From: Terriglobia bacterium
GTDB taxonomy: Bacteria > Acidobacteriota > Terriglobia > Terriglobales > Acidobacteriaceae
Direction of reading: 5' to 3'
Assembly: GCA_020073215.1 (NCBI GenBank)
Contig: JAIQFO010000036.1
Location: forward strand, 1 to 50,438
Length of the DNA stretch: 50,438 bases
Below are positions 43,099-50,438 of this stretch, piece by piece. The position numbers and the translations under genes are program-made. The notes below the pieces were generated by a model. It was not told where the DNA came from. It did no database searches and worked only from the letters and a program-made list of their open reading frames with translations. How positions within the stretch are numbered: the first letter of the stretch is position 1; every line of letters starts with the position of its first letter.

Positions 43099-44463
43099 TT
43101 ACGCGTTCTTTTCGACGACGACGATCGACTCTTCCAGCGCATCCATGGCAACGTCGGCTTCGTCCTTGGTAACGATGAGCGGCGGCGCGATGCGAACCGT
43201 GCTTGGCCCACAGCCTAGAAACAGAATCCCGCGCGCGAACGCCGCTTCCACGACGCGATCGCGCTCGCTGTTGCCGTACTCGCGAGTCGCCTGGTCTTTG
43301 ACGATGTCGACGCCGATCATCAGCCCGCGTCCGCGAACGTCGCCGACAATCCTGTGCTTCTTCGGCCAGCCCGCCATGCGCTTCAGCATGTGGTCGCCGA
43401 CCTCCCGCGAATTCCGCAACAGGCCTTCCCGCTCGATCACATCAAGCGTGGCCAGCGCGGCGGCAATACAGACGGGATTACCGCCGAAAGTCGACGCGTG
43501 CGAACCGGGCACCCAGTCCATGATTTCCGCCTTGCTCATGGTCACGCCGAGCGGCATGCCAGAGGCGATGCCCTTCGCCATGCAAACCATGTCGGGTTGC
43601 ACGCCCGTATGTTCGACGGCAAACCATTTGCCGGTGCGGCCGATGCCGCTTTGCACTTCGTCGACCACCAGCAGGATGCCGTGCTTATCGCAGATGCGGC
43701 GCAGTTCCTGCATGAAGATCGTCGGGGCGATGACGTACCCGCCTTCGCCCTGGATCGGCTCAACAAAAATGGCCGCAACTTCTTCCGGCGCGAGGACGGT
43801 CTTGAACAGTTTGTCTTCAATGTAGCGCGCGCACCCAAGCGCGAATTTATCCGCATCCTGTGGCCCACCCACGCAGCCCCGATACACATCGGGATAACGC
43901 ACGTGTGTAACCCCGGGCACCATCGGCGAGAAGCGCCGCTTCTGCTGCGGCTTCGAGGCCGTCAGCGAGAGCGCGCCCATGGTCCGTCCGTGGAAAGCGC
44001 CGAGGAAGGCGATAATGTGCTGTCGCTTGGTGTGATAGCGCGCCAGCTTCAAAGCGCACTCAATGGCTTCCGCGCCGGAGTTGCCGTAATAAATCTTGTG
44101 CGGTCCCGGCATGGGCGCGATCTTCGAGAGCCGCTCGGCCAGCGTCACCATACTCTCGTAGTAAAAGTCGGTGCCCGACATGTGGATCAGTTCGCCCGCC
44201 TGCTTCCGGATGGCGGCAACCACGTCCGGATGGCAATGGCCGGTCGAAGTCACGGCAATGCCAGCGGAAAAATCGAAGAATTCATTGCCGTCGACGTCTT
44301 CGACCACAATACCGCGTCCGCGTTTTGCAACCATCGGATAGGAGCGCGTGTAAGAAGGAGAAATGTATTGCGCGTCGCCCGCGAGAATGCGCTTGGCATT
44401 CGGGCCCGGAATCGCAGTCTTGAGCTTGGGGCCGGCAGTCATAAGTGTTGTCTTGGTGGTCAT
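43099..44463 (-). CDS. class III aminotransferase (acetylornithine/GABA-type)
   Basis: A 454-residue PLP enzyme of the OAT/GabT/ArgD group. The PLP-binding region includes ALKLARYHTKRQ and FVEPIQGEGGY, DEVQSGIGRTG with the aspartate that holds the PLP ring, and the lysine in MAKGIASGMPLG. The 35-residue N-terminal part before GIVVEDVDGNEFFDFSAG fits GABA or ornithine-type enzymes, but the exact substrate is uncertain. GGAGG lies seven bases before the start. No arginine or GABA pathway neighbours are present. It begins a leftward transcript. Confidence 0.88.
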   Translation of the reverse strand: MTTKTTLMTAGPKLKTAIPGPNAKRILAGDAQYISPSYTRSYPMVAKRGRGIVVEDVDGNEFFDFSAGIAVTSTGHCHPDVVAAIRKQAGELIHMSGTDFYYESMVTLAERLSKIAPMPGPHKIYYGNSGAEAIECALKLARYHTKRQHIIAFLGAFHGRTMGALSLTASKPQQKRRFSPMVPGVTHVRYPDVYRGCVGGPQDADKFALGCARYIEDKLFKTVLAPEEVAAIFVEPIQGEGGYVIAPTIFMQELRRICDKHGILLVVDEVQSGIGRTGKWFAVEHTGVQPDMVCMAKGIASGMPLGVTMSKAEIMDWVPGSHASTFGGNPVCIAAALATLDVIEREGLLRNSREVGDHMLKRMAGWPKKHRIVGDVRGRGLMIGVDIVKDQATREYGNSERDRVVEAAFARGILFLGCGPSTVRIAPPLIVTKDEADVAMDALEESIVVVEKNA

Positions 44464-44884
44464 GGAGTCCTCCAGAATCAGTTCTCGGTTCTCAGTTGTC
44501 GGTTCTCAGTGGTCTTTAAGCCGGGGTGCGAGCAGCGTTCACGGAGATATGCTGCTTAGGCTGGGAGCTAAAGGCCGATAGCTAGAGGCTAAGAGCGATT
44601 AGCGAGCAAGAAACGAGAAGGGAATTAGTCGCTGCCGAAGAGATTGGCGCGCACATGCGACGGCAGAACGGAAAGGTATCGGCGGGGACAAGCGCGTCCC
44701 TCGATCCAGCACGTTCCTAGAGGCGAAATGTGGCGATTCGAGCGCATGGCGACTGCAAACATTATATCGCGGGTTCGGTCGCGGCGTAACCCCCAAAGGA
44801 ACACTCCAAAGTCACGCGTAGGGACAGCCGCCCCCGGCTGTCCAAGCCGACCGAAGCTCGGCAGCTACCAACGAGGCCGCTAAT
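44464..44884. other. intergenic region with repeats, no gene
   Basis: 421 bases. It contains direct GGTTCTCAGT-like repeats (44478-44513), GGGACAGCC/GGCTGTCC (44821-44842), and a TATAAT on the minus strand near 44762 that might promote the aminotransferase gene with a leader of about 300 bases. No supported coding frame and no tRNA were found. Confidence 0.5.
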
Positions 44885-45445
44885 TCATAAGATTTCAGCC
44901 GAGGGGCAGACGCGGACTTCGTGCTCGCCGGCATCAAACCCGTCCAACAACGCGTTGTGGTGCGCAATAACCTGCTCAAAACGGAGCGTGTCGGTGTCCA
45001 CCGTCATGTGACCGTCGGCGGCCAGGACGACGTCATAACCAAGGCTAACCGCGCGGCGCGCGGTCGTGTCCACGCAGTACTGGGTCATGCATCCGCAAAT
45101 CACAAGTTGTTGAATGCCAGTAGCCGCGAGTTCCGCACCGAGAGTCGTCTCGAAGAACGCGTCGCAGGCGTGTTTGTGGATGACCGGGTCGCCGGGTTGG
45201 GGTGCAACTTCAGGCCGAAGAGGCCACCCTGAAGTTCCAGGCTCGAGCCGGTGGCCCGGACCACCATCGTGCTGGATGTAGATCACGGGCGCGGAGGCGG
45301 CTCGGGCCCGCGCGATAAGTCCTGCGATGCGCCCGACCATATCGTCAAGAGCCCGGTCGGTTTCCTTCTTGCGGGCAAGCGTGGGGATTTCCAGAATGCC
45401 GCGCTGTACATCGATGACAAGAAGGGCGGTCTTGGCAGCAGGCAT
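44885..45445 (-). CDS. isochorismatase-family cysteine hydrolase
   Basis: A 186-residue enzyme of the isochorismatase-like superfamily, which includes nicotinamidases, biuret hydrolases and similar amidases. The catalytic triad is visible: Asp in LLVIDVQRG, Lys in VIHKHACDAFF, and Cys in GCMTQYCVDTTARRA. The exact substrate is not predictable. The start is uncertain; I use ATG at 45445, though an in-frame TTG at 45460 would add five residues. It is a single gene, bordered by repeats on both sides. Confidence 0.86.
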   Translation of the reverse strand: MPAAKTALLVIDVQRGILEIPTLARKKETDRALDDMVGRIAGLIARARAASAPVIYIQHDGGPGHRLEPGTSGWPLRPEVAPQPGDPVIHKHACDAFFETTLGAELAATGIQQLVICGCMTQYCVDTTARRAVSLGYDVVLAADGHMTVDTDTLRFEQVIAHHNALLDGFDAGEHEVRVCPSAEIL

Positions 45446-45576
45446 ACTCCAATCTATCAAAATCGGCCCGGAGGGGTGGATGCACTCGTCCGCCCCAGCC
45501 GAGCGAAGCTCGACAGCCTCTGTCTAGTGTCCCGTAAATTTCTCCATAATTCATGGCGTCATCCCCCGATCATATT

Positions 45577-45648
45577 GTCATCCTGAGCGAAGGATCTGCT
45601 TTCTTCTCGGGCAACGGAAAGCAGGTCCTTCGCTTCGCTCAGGATGAC
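45577..45648. repeat. GTCATCCTGAGCG-family hairpin
   Basis: GTCATCCTGAGCGAAGGA (from 45577) and its inverse ending GCTCAGGATGAC (45648), with internal CTGCTTTC/GAAAGCAG arms. The arms differ by a small insertion (CTTC). It is the same family as the iscA-hscB hairpin and lies between the hydrolase and GtrA genes. Confidence 0.8.
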
Positions 45649-45684
45649 AATGTGATTTATGTCAGAAATTTCTGGGCCGCCACA

Positions 45685-46161
45685 TTAGGTAGAAGTTGCG
45701 GCTGAGTTCGCCTCCGCCTCGAAAACGAACCGATCGCCAAGCAAGAAGTTCACCAGCGAACAAACCACGATCGCAACAAGATTCGACACGACATAGTTGA
45801 GCTTCAATTCGCCCACGAGCAGCCGCATCACCAGTAGGTTTCCGCCAATAGAAACCGCTCCGTTGCTGACGTTGAACTTGACCAATCGGACCAGCGACCG
45901 AAAAGGCCGAGCCGCCGGCCGGTCCGCCCAGGTGAAGCGTTCGTGCCACAAGAAGTTGTGGATCACAGCGATCTCAACCGCCAGGCCCGTGGCCAGTAGA
46001 TAGTCGAGTTTCAGCCAGGAGCGAAGAATCGCCAGCGCCGCCAACTGCACGCCGATCCCGATGCCACCGACGGCATTGAACTTCATCCAGCGGAAAAAGC
46101 GCTGCCGAGCTTCGCTCGGCCCGGACGGGCGAGGGCGCCCGTCCCCACACGAACTGTTCAT
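45685..46161 (-). CDS. GtrA-family membrane protein
   Basis: A 158-residue protein with four hydrophobic segments (NAVGGIGIGVQLAALAIL, LLATGLAVEIAVIHNFLW, GAVSIGGNLLVMRLLVG, VVSNLVAIVVCSLVNFLLG), as in GtrA proteins that flip or transport lipid-linked sugars. The first 25 residues (GDGRPRPSGPSEARQ) are encoded by a GC-rich repeat; the family-like part begins MKFNAVGG at 46086. Its start overlaps the upstream gene by four bases (ATGA at 46158), supporting coupling with the CDP-alcohol phosphatidyltransferase. Confidence 0.85.
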   Translation of the reverse strand: MNSSCGDGRPRPSGPSEARQRFFRWMKFNAVGGIGIGVQLAALAILRSWLKLDYLLATGLAVEIAVIHNFLWHERFTWADRPAARPFRSLVRLVKFNVSNGAVSIGGNLLVMRLLVGELKLNYVVSNLVAIVVCSLVNFLLGDRFVFEAEANSAATST

Positions 46162-46883
46162 GAGATTCTCTCTTCCCGATAAAGACGGACTGTATTCTTG
46201 AGACTGACAACCACCAGCATCAGCAGCATCACAGCCAAGCCAATTGCGCCGCCGATATCAAACAGCCGGTAGCGGCCGTGAATCACCCACGCCCAGCGGA
46301 GCGCTGCCAGGTTGCCCGCCACCAGCAGAACCCGCAGCTCGGTCGGCCCGAAGTGCCACAAAGAAAGATGAAATTCGCCGAGCGTGTAGGTCGCCAGATA
46401 CGACTGGATGGAAAGCAACAGAAAAGCAATCAGCAACCCAATCGCAATCGCCGGATGCATGTATCCGGAAAGCGCCAGCCCGCCCATCATGGCAGTTGCG
46501 CCGATCGAATCGATAATGTGGTCGACGTAGAAGCCGTAACGCGGACGCTGCTGCTGCCGGACACGCGCCAGAGTTCCGTCGAGCGAGTCGCCGAACCAGT
46601 TCAGTGCGAGGCAGGCGATGGCGGCAAGCAACATGTGTCGGTCATGAACGGCGAGGGCATAGCAAACGCCGGTAGCGATTTGGGCGGCGAAGCCGAGGAC
46701 GGTCAGGTGGTCGGAATTGACCCATGCCGGCATGCGCTCGGCCATCCAGACGAGGGCGCGTTTCTCGGCCGCAGCCAGGAAACTTCCGTGGACGCGTGTC
46801 GCCTGCCGGAAGTTGGCGCGGCGAGCCTCGGCTAGGGTCTTGGGATTGGCCTGCTCGGCAAAATCGGCAAATGAGGTAGCCAT
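46158..46883 (-). CDS. CDP-alcohol phosphatidyltransferase
   Basis: A 241-residue membrane enzyme that joins a CDP-lipid to an alcohol. The family motif D-x2-D-G-x2-A-R-x8-G-x3-D-x3-D is complete (GDSLDGTLARVRQQQRPRYG then FYVDHIID). Several hydrophobic helices follow. The alcohol (glycerol-phosphate, inositol, ethanolamine-like) is unknown. Its stop overlaps the GtrA start. With GtrA it may build or move a modified lipid. The N-terminal 40 residues are cytoplasmic and soluble. Confidence 0.9.
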   Translation of the reverse strand: MATSFADFAEQANPKTLAEARRANFRQATRVHGSFLAAAEKRALVWMAERMPAWVNSDHLTVLGFAAQIATGVCYALAVHDRHMLLAAIACLALNWFGDSLDGTLARVRQQQRPRYGFYVDHIIDSIGATAMMGGLALSGYMHPAIAIGLLIAFLLLSIQSYLATYTLGEFHLSLWHFGPTELRVLLVAGNLAALRWAWVIHGRYRLFDIGGAIGLAVMLLMLVVVSLKNTVRLYREERIS

Positions 46884-47150
46884 AAGTGCCTCCGTTCTGG
46901 AGGCACTATCGACGGGGCCGAGCGGGATGACAATGCACGGCGGGTAAAACGTGGGTCAAGAGATATCTGATTTGTTCACAATGAGATGACGGGGAGCATC
47001 AACTTGAAGTAATGCCAGCTCTTGTTCTCCGACAGCGCTCACTGTTTGCGTTATGAGTGCTATCGCTGTTTATAACAACTGAGTGCGTGGGAGCAGAGGC
47101 AAAGGTAATGTGGACACCTCGCGACGTGAGGATTAGCCTTCAAGTGGAAC

Positions 47151-47609
47151 ATGCCACTCGGAACCCCAAGGCATCGCGCAACCTTATGGATTCTTGCAAA
47201 CACCGCGTGGATTGCGCTCTCGCCTGCTGTTGCTCTGTACTTCGACCGCCAACAGCGTAAGGGAGCGTATCCGGTGGACGCTGACTCAATCGGTCTCCCA
47301 ATAATGGGTATCGCGGTGTGGGTAATCGTACTTCTACTGCCGCTGAACCTTGGTTGGTGGTTCCTGCTTAGGAGGTATCCCGGAAGAGTTTCCCTTGGCA
47401 CTTCCGGCAAAGGCTTGGGGACTGCGAAACGGCTTATTGGTGTCCTTGGCCTGATTGTCGCTATATCGTGTGCGGCGGCAGCCATCTGGGCGCTAACAGA
47501 GGACGCAGGAGAGGTCACCCCCGTGTTCTTCACATGGTCTTACATCACTCTTGCCATTCGCGCTGCATACTTGGCTGCGATCCGCGAGCCGAATACATCA
47601 CTGACGTAA
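47151..47609 (+). CDS. small membrane protein of unknown function
   Basis: A 152-residue frame with four probable membrane segments (ATLWILANTAWIALSPAVAL, IMGIAVWVIVLLLPLNLGWW, LIGVLGLIVAISCAAAAIW, FFTWSYITLAIRAAYLAAI). No recognised domain. The base composition looks lower in GC than its neighbours. The start has no strong ribosome binding site. It ends eight bases before the converging phosphatase gene. A real gene is likely but not certain. Confidence 0.5.
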   Translation: MPLGTPRHRATLWILANTAWIALSPAVALYFDRQQRKGAYPVDADSIGLPIMGIAVWVIVLLLPLNLGWWFLLRRYPGRVSLGTSGKGLGTAKRLIGVLGLIVAISCAAAAIWALTEDAGEVTPVFFTWSYITLAIRAAYLAAIREPNTSLT

Positions 47610-47617
47610 AATCCCGA

Positions 47618-48607
47618 TTATCCGCTTCGCCGAATCGCCAGCAGCGTCAAGTCGTCGAAGCGCGCTCCGCCCTTTTCGGTTCCGACCTTCTCGAACGAGC
47701 GGAGGTCTTCGAGGCAAGCCGCAACGAGTTCCGCTGGAGGCCGAGCGGATTGCTGGCGCACGAGATGCGTGACGCGGTCCACGCCGTATTCGTCGTTCGC
47801 GTTGCGGGCTTCCGAAAGGCCGTCGGTGTAGAGAAACAGGGTGTCGCCGGGTTCCATTTGCAGGCGCGTGGCCGAGAACTCGACTTCACAAAACATTCCC
47901 AGCGGCAAGCCCGTGGATTCAATGCGCAGCACGCCGCCTTTTCCAACCAAGATCGCGGGCCAGTGTCCGGCATTATGGATTTCGACCTCGCCGTTAGGCT
48001 TAGCCAGCCCGCACACCACGGTGGCGTATTGTCCAGCCAACGCGCTTTCACAGAAGACGCGGTTCGCTTGCGCGACCATCTGCCCCAGGGGCAGCGCCAT
48101 TTTCGTCAGACTGCGGAACAAGGCGTGGAGTTGCGTCATCAGCATGGAGGCGGCCACGCCCTTGCCCGAGACGTCGCCCAGCACGAAGAACAGCTGCCCA
48201 TCGGAGGGAATCAGGTCGCAGTAGTCGCCGCTCACCGGCCCGACCGGTTCGTAATGATAGCTGGTCTCCCAGCCGCCAGCCCGCAGCCCGATTTGCGGCA
48301 GCAGATTGCGCTGCAGTTGCGAGGCCAGGTCAAGGTCCCGCTGCAGCGCATCGCGCTGAGGTGGAGTCAGGTGGTCGAGGCAGTAGCGCACCAGCGGATC
48401 GGCAAGCAGCCGATCCTCTTCCACCGGGTCGTGGCACGTTTCGCACAGCCCATAGCTGCCCTTATCCATGCGCTCCAGCGCAGAATCCACTTCCCGCAAA
48501 AGACCGGCCAGCCCTGCCTTCTGCGGCGCAAGAGCAATCGCCTCTTCCAGGCGGCGCTTGCGTTCCTCCAGTTGACTGTTGAGGAAAGCAATCTCCAGCG
48601 TGGCCAT
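47618..48607 (-). CDS. SpoIIE-type phosphatase with N-terminal DksA-like zinc finger
   Basis: A 329-residue protein. The N-terminal ~95 residues have a helical hairpin and a DksA/TraR-type zinc finger: CETC, 17 residues, then CLDH (Cys-Cys-Cys-His). A PP2C-like SpoIIE/RsbU phosphatase domain follows (GPVSGDYCDLI, GDVSGKGVAASM, NAGHWPAILV, FLYTDGLSEARN, and FDDLTLLAIR) with the metal-binding aspartates. Such phosphatases usually remove phosphate from anti-sigma-factor antagonists. Joining to a DksA-like finger is unusual. No kinase or antagonist gene is adjacent. Confidence 0.9.
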   Translation of the reverse strand: MATLEIAFLNSQLEERKRRLEEAIALAPQKAGLAGLLREVDSALERMDKGSYGLCETCHDPVEEDRLLADPLVRYCLDHLTPPQRDALQRDLDLASQLQRNLLPQIGLRAGGWETSYHYEPVGPVSGDYCDLIPSDGQLFFVLGDVSGKGVAASMLMTQLHALFRSLTKMALPLGQMVAQANRVFCESALAGQYATVVCGLAKPNGEVEIHNAGHWPAILVGKGGVLRIESTGLPLGMFCEVEFSATRLQMEPGDTLFLYTDGLSEARNANDEYGVDRVTHLVRQQSARPPAELVAACLEDLRSFEKVGTEKGGARFDDLTLLAIRRSG

Positions 48608-48684
48608 GATACCCCCCAGTCTGTTTACTCGCTATCTACTATCTAAAGGTCGTCTTTATTGGATTGTAGCGACCCAGTTTTCGA

Positions 48685-49205
48685 TGCGCGAGATCGAGGC
48701 CTCCTTCGAGATTGCCGCCGAGGCATCACGAAAAGAAGGGTGGCCCAACCCATCCGCCTCACCCGGGATTGTCATCCTGAGATCTCTGGAGAAGTGGAGA
48801 AGTGGTCACGCGCGAAGACTTGCGCCGGCAACTCTGGTGCGCTGACGTGTTCGTGGACTTCGACAATAACCTCAACACGGTGATCGCTCAATTGCGCGAA
48901 GCACTGAGCGACTCGGCGGATCATCCCCGCTTCATCGAGACACTGCCCAGGCGCGGCTACCGTTTTCTGAAGAATGTTTCTGAACTACCGCTCTCGCCGG
49001 AAAAGAGCAGGGCGAAGAGAGCGCGTTTCCTCGTGCTGCCGTTTCTCAACCTAAGCGGCGACCAAGCTCAGGAATACTTCAGCGACGCCATCACTGACGA
49101 GATCATTACTGCACTGGCGGGCGTAGCTCCCGAACAGCTTGCGGTCATTGCCCGAACGACGGCGATGCATTACGGTGCGTCGGCGATAACCGGGACGTGG
49201 CGAGC
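48685..49205 (+). pseudogene. remnant of a winged-helix (CadC/OmpR-type) regulator with TolB-like domain
   Basis: Homology continues across several frames. Near 48703-48800 the frames EIAAEASRKEG and QPIRLTRD resemble the usual start of such regulators. From 48802 one frame gives VVTREDLRRQLWCADVFVDF to LPRRGYRFLKN (winged helix), then a TolB-like part (RFLVLPFLNLSGDQAQEYFS to VIARTTAMHYGAS). It breaks off at about 49200 into unrelated sequence, before any TPR region. The multiple frame changes and truncation mark it as dead. Its TolB-like part resembles that of the kinase at 1386. Confidence 0.75.
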
Positions 49206-49280
49206 GATGGCTTGCGCGCCACAGCGTTCCCGCGCTGTTTGTGACTGGCGAGATGGATCATTTTGTTCCATCAGAGGAAG
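49205..49280 (+). pseudogene. possible alpha/beta-hydrolase fragment
   Basis: In another frame the sequence reads RHSVPALFVTGEMDHFVPSE, which resembles the segment carrying the acid residue of alpha/beta hydrolases. It has no start and runs into a different fragment. Weak evidence. Confidence 0.3.
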
Positions 49281-49560
49281 TCAAGATGACGGCTGCTCTC
49301 TTGCTCCACAGGCGGCACTCTCCTGCGTCCCATCGCTGCCGCCCCGCAGCCAGGATGAGCACCGGCTTTCTGCTCGCGCTGCCCAGAGCGTCGGGCACGA
49401 AACCATCCAGCATGACGGCAGCCTTCAGGCGAGGATCGAACTCGGTGCCCAGGAACGCAGTCAGTCCGCCCAAAGAATGACCGGCAATCACAATCTTGGC
49501 CACGTCTAATTTGCCGGCGAACGGACTGTAGCGGCGGGCATTCAGGCGTTCGATGCTAAG
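49260..49560 (-). pseudogene. alpha/beta-hydrolase fragment, minus strand
   Basis: On the minus strand, IVIAGHSLGGLTAFLGTEF holds the nucleophile-elbow GHSLGG, followed by DPRLKAAVMLDGFVPDA. This fits the middle of a secreted hydrolase such as a PAF-acetylhydrolase-like protein. There is no catalytic histidine part and no signal peptide, so both ends are missing. It may be truncated by the fragment beginning near 49550. Confidence 0.6.
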
Positions 49561-50134
49561 GCTAAGGAGCTTGGCTTTGACCCGAATCGTGGTTTGGTAC
49601 CTCTGCCGGAGAGTGCCATTAACCTTTCGTCCGCTCGCGCAATTATCGAAGACGCGATTGAAAAGCAAAAGTTAGTTCAGCTTCCCATCACGCTGCAGAA
49701 GGAGCTACTTGCGAATCTGGAAGCGATCTCGAAGTCGCTTCAAGGTTTGACTAGTGGTGTCGATGAAGCAGTATTACAGTGCGAACAACTTCGCATTTTG
49801 GGTGAAACTGTCATTGACGGTGCCCCTTGGATTTGCCATCACGTTCTGTACAGTTCAGTATGGAAGAGAGAGGCGATTGGAAGAGGAGTATGCGTTCAAG
49901 TCCAGCGTTTCGGTTTCACTGAACCCTTATCGCGATCTGGTGCATTCGATTTTGGAAAAGGACGGTCAGGTAGATCAGAGCAAGTACACGGAATTTGTGA
50001 TTAACTCTGTCACGAATGTCTTTACGCCACCAACTGACGAGGTGTTTGACGGCGAAAAGAAATCTGGCCTCACTCAGAAGACGTTTAAACAAGCAGCGGA
50101 GATAATCGGAACCGCGGTGAAGGCGGCAAAATGA
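49550..50134 (+). pseudogene. frameshifted gene for a membrane-anchored coiled-coil protein
   Basis: The first part (AFDAKAKELGFDPNRG to KSLQGLTSGVDE, about 49550-49775) reads in one frame. The second (FAFWVKLSLTVPLGFAITFC to AEIIGTAVKAAK, to 50134) reads in another, one base apart. The join is at about 49750-49775. The second part has one membrane helix and a YGRERRLEEEYAFK motif. It may be a true deletion/frameshift or an assembly error. The first part has no start codon of its own. Confidence 0.6.
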
Positions 50135-50247
50135 GCAAAGAATCGCCTGTCTACGATTCTGTACGGGAGGATCGGCAGGGGCTGCCCATTAGAACCGTGC
50201 GCCAACTAGCACGGTCGCGCTGTCAAGGACGGAGTTTTGTCGCCTAA
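50131..50247 (+). CDS. short frame overlapping the previous stop (ATGA), possibly truncated
   Basis: ATG at 50131 overlaps the upstream stop, the usual sign of coupled translation. The 38-residue product (MSKESPVYDSVREDRQG and on) is hydrophilic and matches no family I know. Probably the start of a once longer gene cut by the rearrangement. GTGC/GCAC arms near 50195-50212 form a small hairpin. Confidence 0.35.
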   Translation: MSKESPVYDSVREDRQGLPIRTVRQLARSRCQGRSFVA

Positions 50248-50438
50248 TGAAGAACCGAGAGCACGTTGCTAAGAATATTTCGGCTATGAATGGCGAAAGC
50301 GTGCCCGCTGCATCCGAGCCGCGTCCATGATGTCCGCCAAGCTTGGCTTGGGAGACAGAGGTGTCCTGCTTCCGGAACAGGTCGGGCCACAGCCACCGAT
50401 CAATAATTTTCTTGTACGGTTCCAGCACGTCGTCGCCC
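50189..50438 (-). pseudogene. partial gene running off the right edge, possibly frameshifted
   Basis: On the minus strand, frame 1 reads YKKIIDRWLWPDLFRKQDTS from the edge. A second frame from about 50345 reads SLADIMDAARMQRARF to a stop at 50284, and frame 1 instead continues to ATVLVGARF. The last piece resembles the final strand of an outer-membrane protein. This looks like a join of two unrelated parts. No function can be given. Confidence 0.35.

Noticed and set aside
44464..44884. tRNA or small RNA in the 421-base gap
   Set aside because: No cloverleaf or GTTCRA T-loop in a proper position; stems belong to dispersed repeats.
47057..47260. 67-codon frame upstream of the small membrane protein
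   Set aside because: Overlaps the membrane protein frame, Cys/Arg-rich, no ribosome binding site.
1..50438. CRISPR array or prophage
   Set aside because: No regularly spaced direct repeats and no capsid, terminase, integrase or lysis genes. The serine recombinase alone is not enough.

Overview
The window is a stretch of a GC-rich bacterial chromosome, most likely from an Acidobacteriota member of the Terriglobia/Koribacter type. This is inferred from a large Ser/Thr kinase fused to TolB-like and TPR domains, a DUF2934 protein, several tandem RND pumps with a TetR regulator, and many short palindromic repeats between genes. I saw no rRNA, tRNA, CRISPR array or intact insertion sequence, and nothing plasmid-like except an orphan serine recombinase at the left end.

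Layout. 0-1.3 kb: a small zinc-ribbon protein and a serine recombinase. 1.4-8.1 kb: a receptor-like Ser/Thr kinase, a secreted TPR/gluzincin protease and, divergently, a secreted M1-like metalloprotease. 8.2-15.5 kb: a CheY-like receiver, a FabG-like reductase, a class V aminotransferase, a Fur-family repressor divergent from an outer-membrane protein/cytochrome c pair, a BaiN/HI0933 flavoprotein, a GAF protein and a DUF2934 protein. 15.6-30.2 kb: a six-gene efflux locus read leftwards (RND pump, adaptor, outer-membrane factor, adaptor, MdtB-like pump, MdtC-like pump) with a divergent TetR regulator and a 17-bp palindrome between them. 30.4-31.5 kb: two small exported proteins of unknown function.

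32.0-38.6 kb is the centrepiece: a complete iscR-iscS-iscU-iscA-hscB-hscA-fdx-iscX operon in the E. coli gene order. It has a good sigma70-type promoter and two IscR-type palindromes just before iscR. IscS supplies sulfur, IscU is the scaffold, HscA/HscB move the cluster on through the LPPVK motif of IscU, Fdx supplies electrons, IscA is a carrier and IscR probably closes the feedback loop. Most spacers of this operon are filled with hairpin repeats of different kinds, which is unusual and may tune the amounts of the subunits.

38.7-48.6 kb holds mixed metabolic and envelope genes: an alpha/beta hydrolase, GalT, a YraN-like protein, an EamA transporter, a DinB protein, a class III aminotransferase, an isochorismatase-like hydrolase, a GtrA/CDP-alcohol phosphatidyltransferase pair, a small membrane protein, and a phosphatase joining a DksA-type zinc finger to a SpoIIE/PP2C domain. 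48.6 kb to the right end is a gene graveyard: pieces of a winged-helix/TolB regulator, one or two hydrolases and a frameshifted membrane protein, in both orientations.

I did not find a clearly undescribed multi-gene system. The best leads are the isc control region and its repeat-filled spacers, the zinc-finger phosphatase, repeat-derived coding sequence in a lipoprotein signal peptide, and the mosaic right end.
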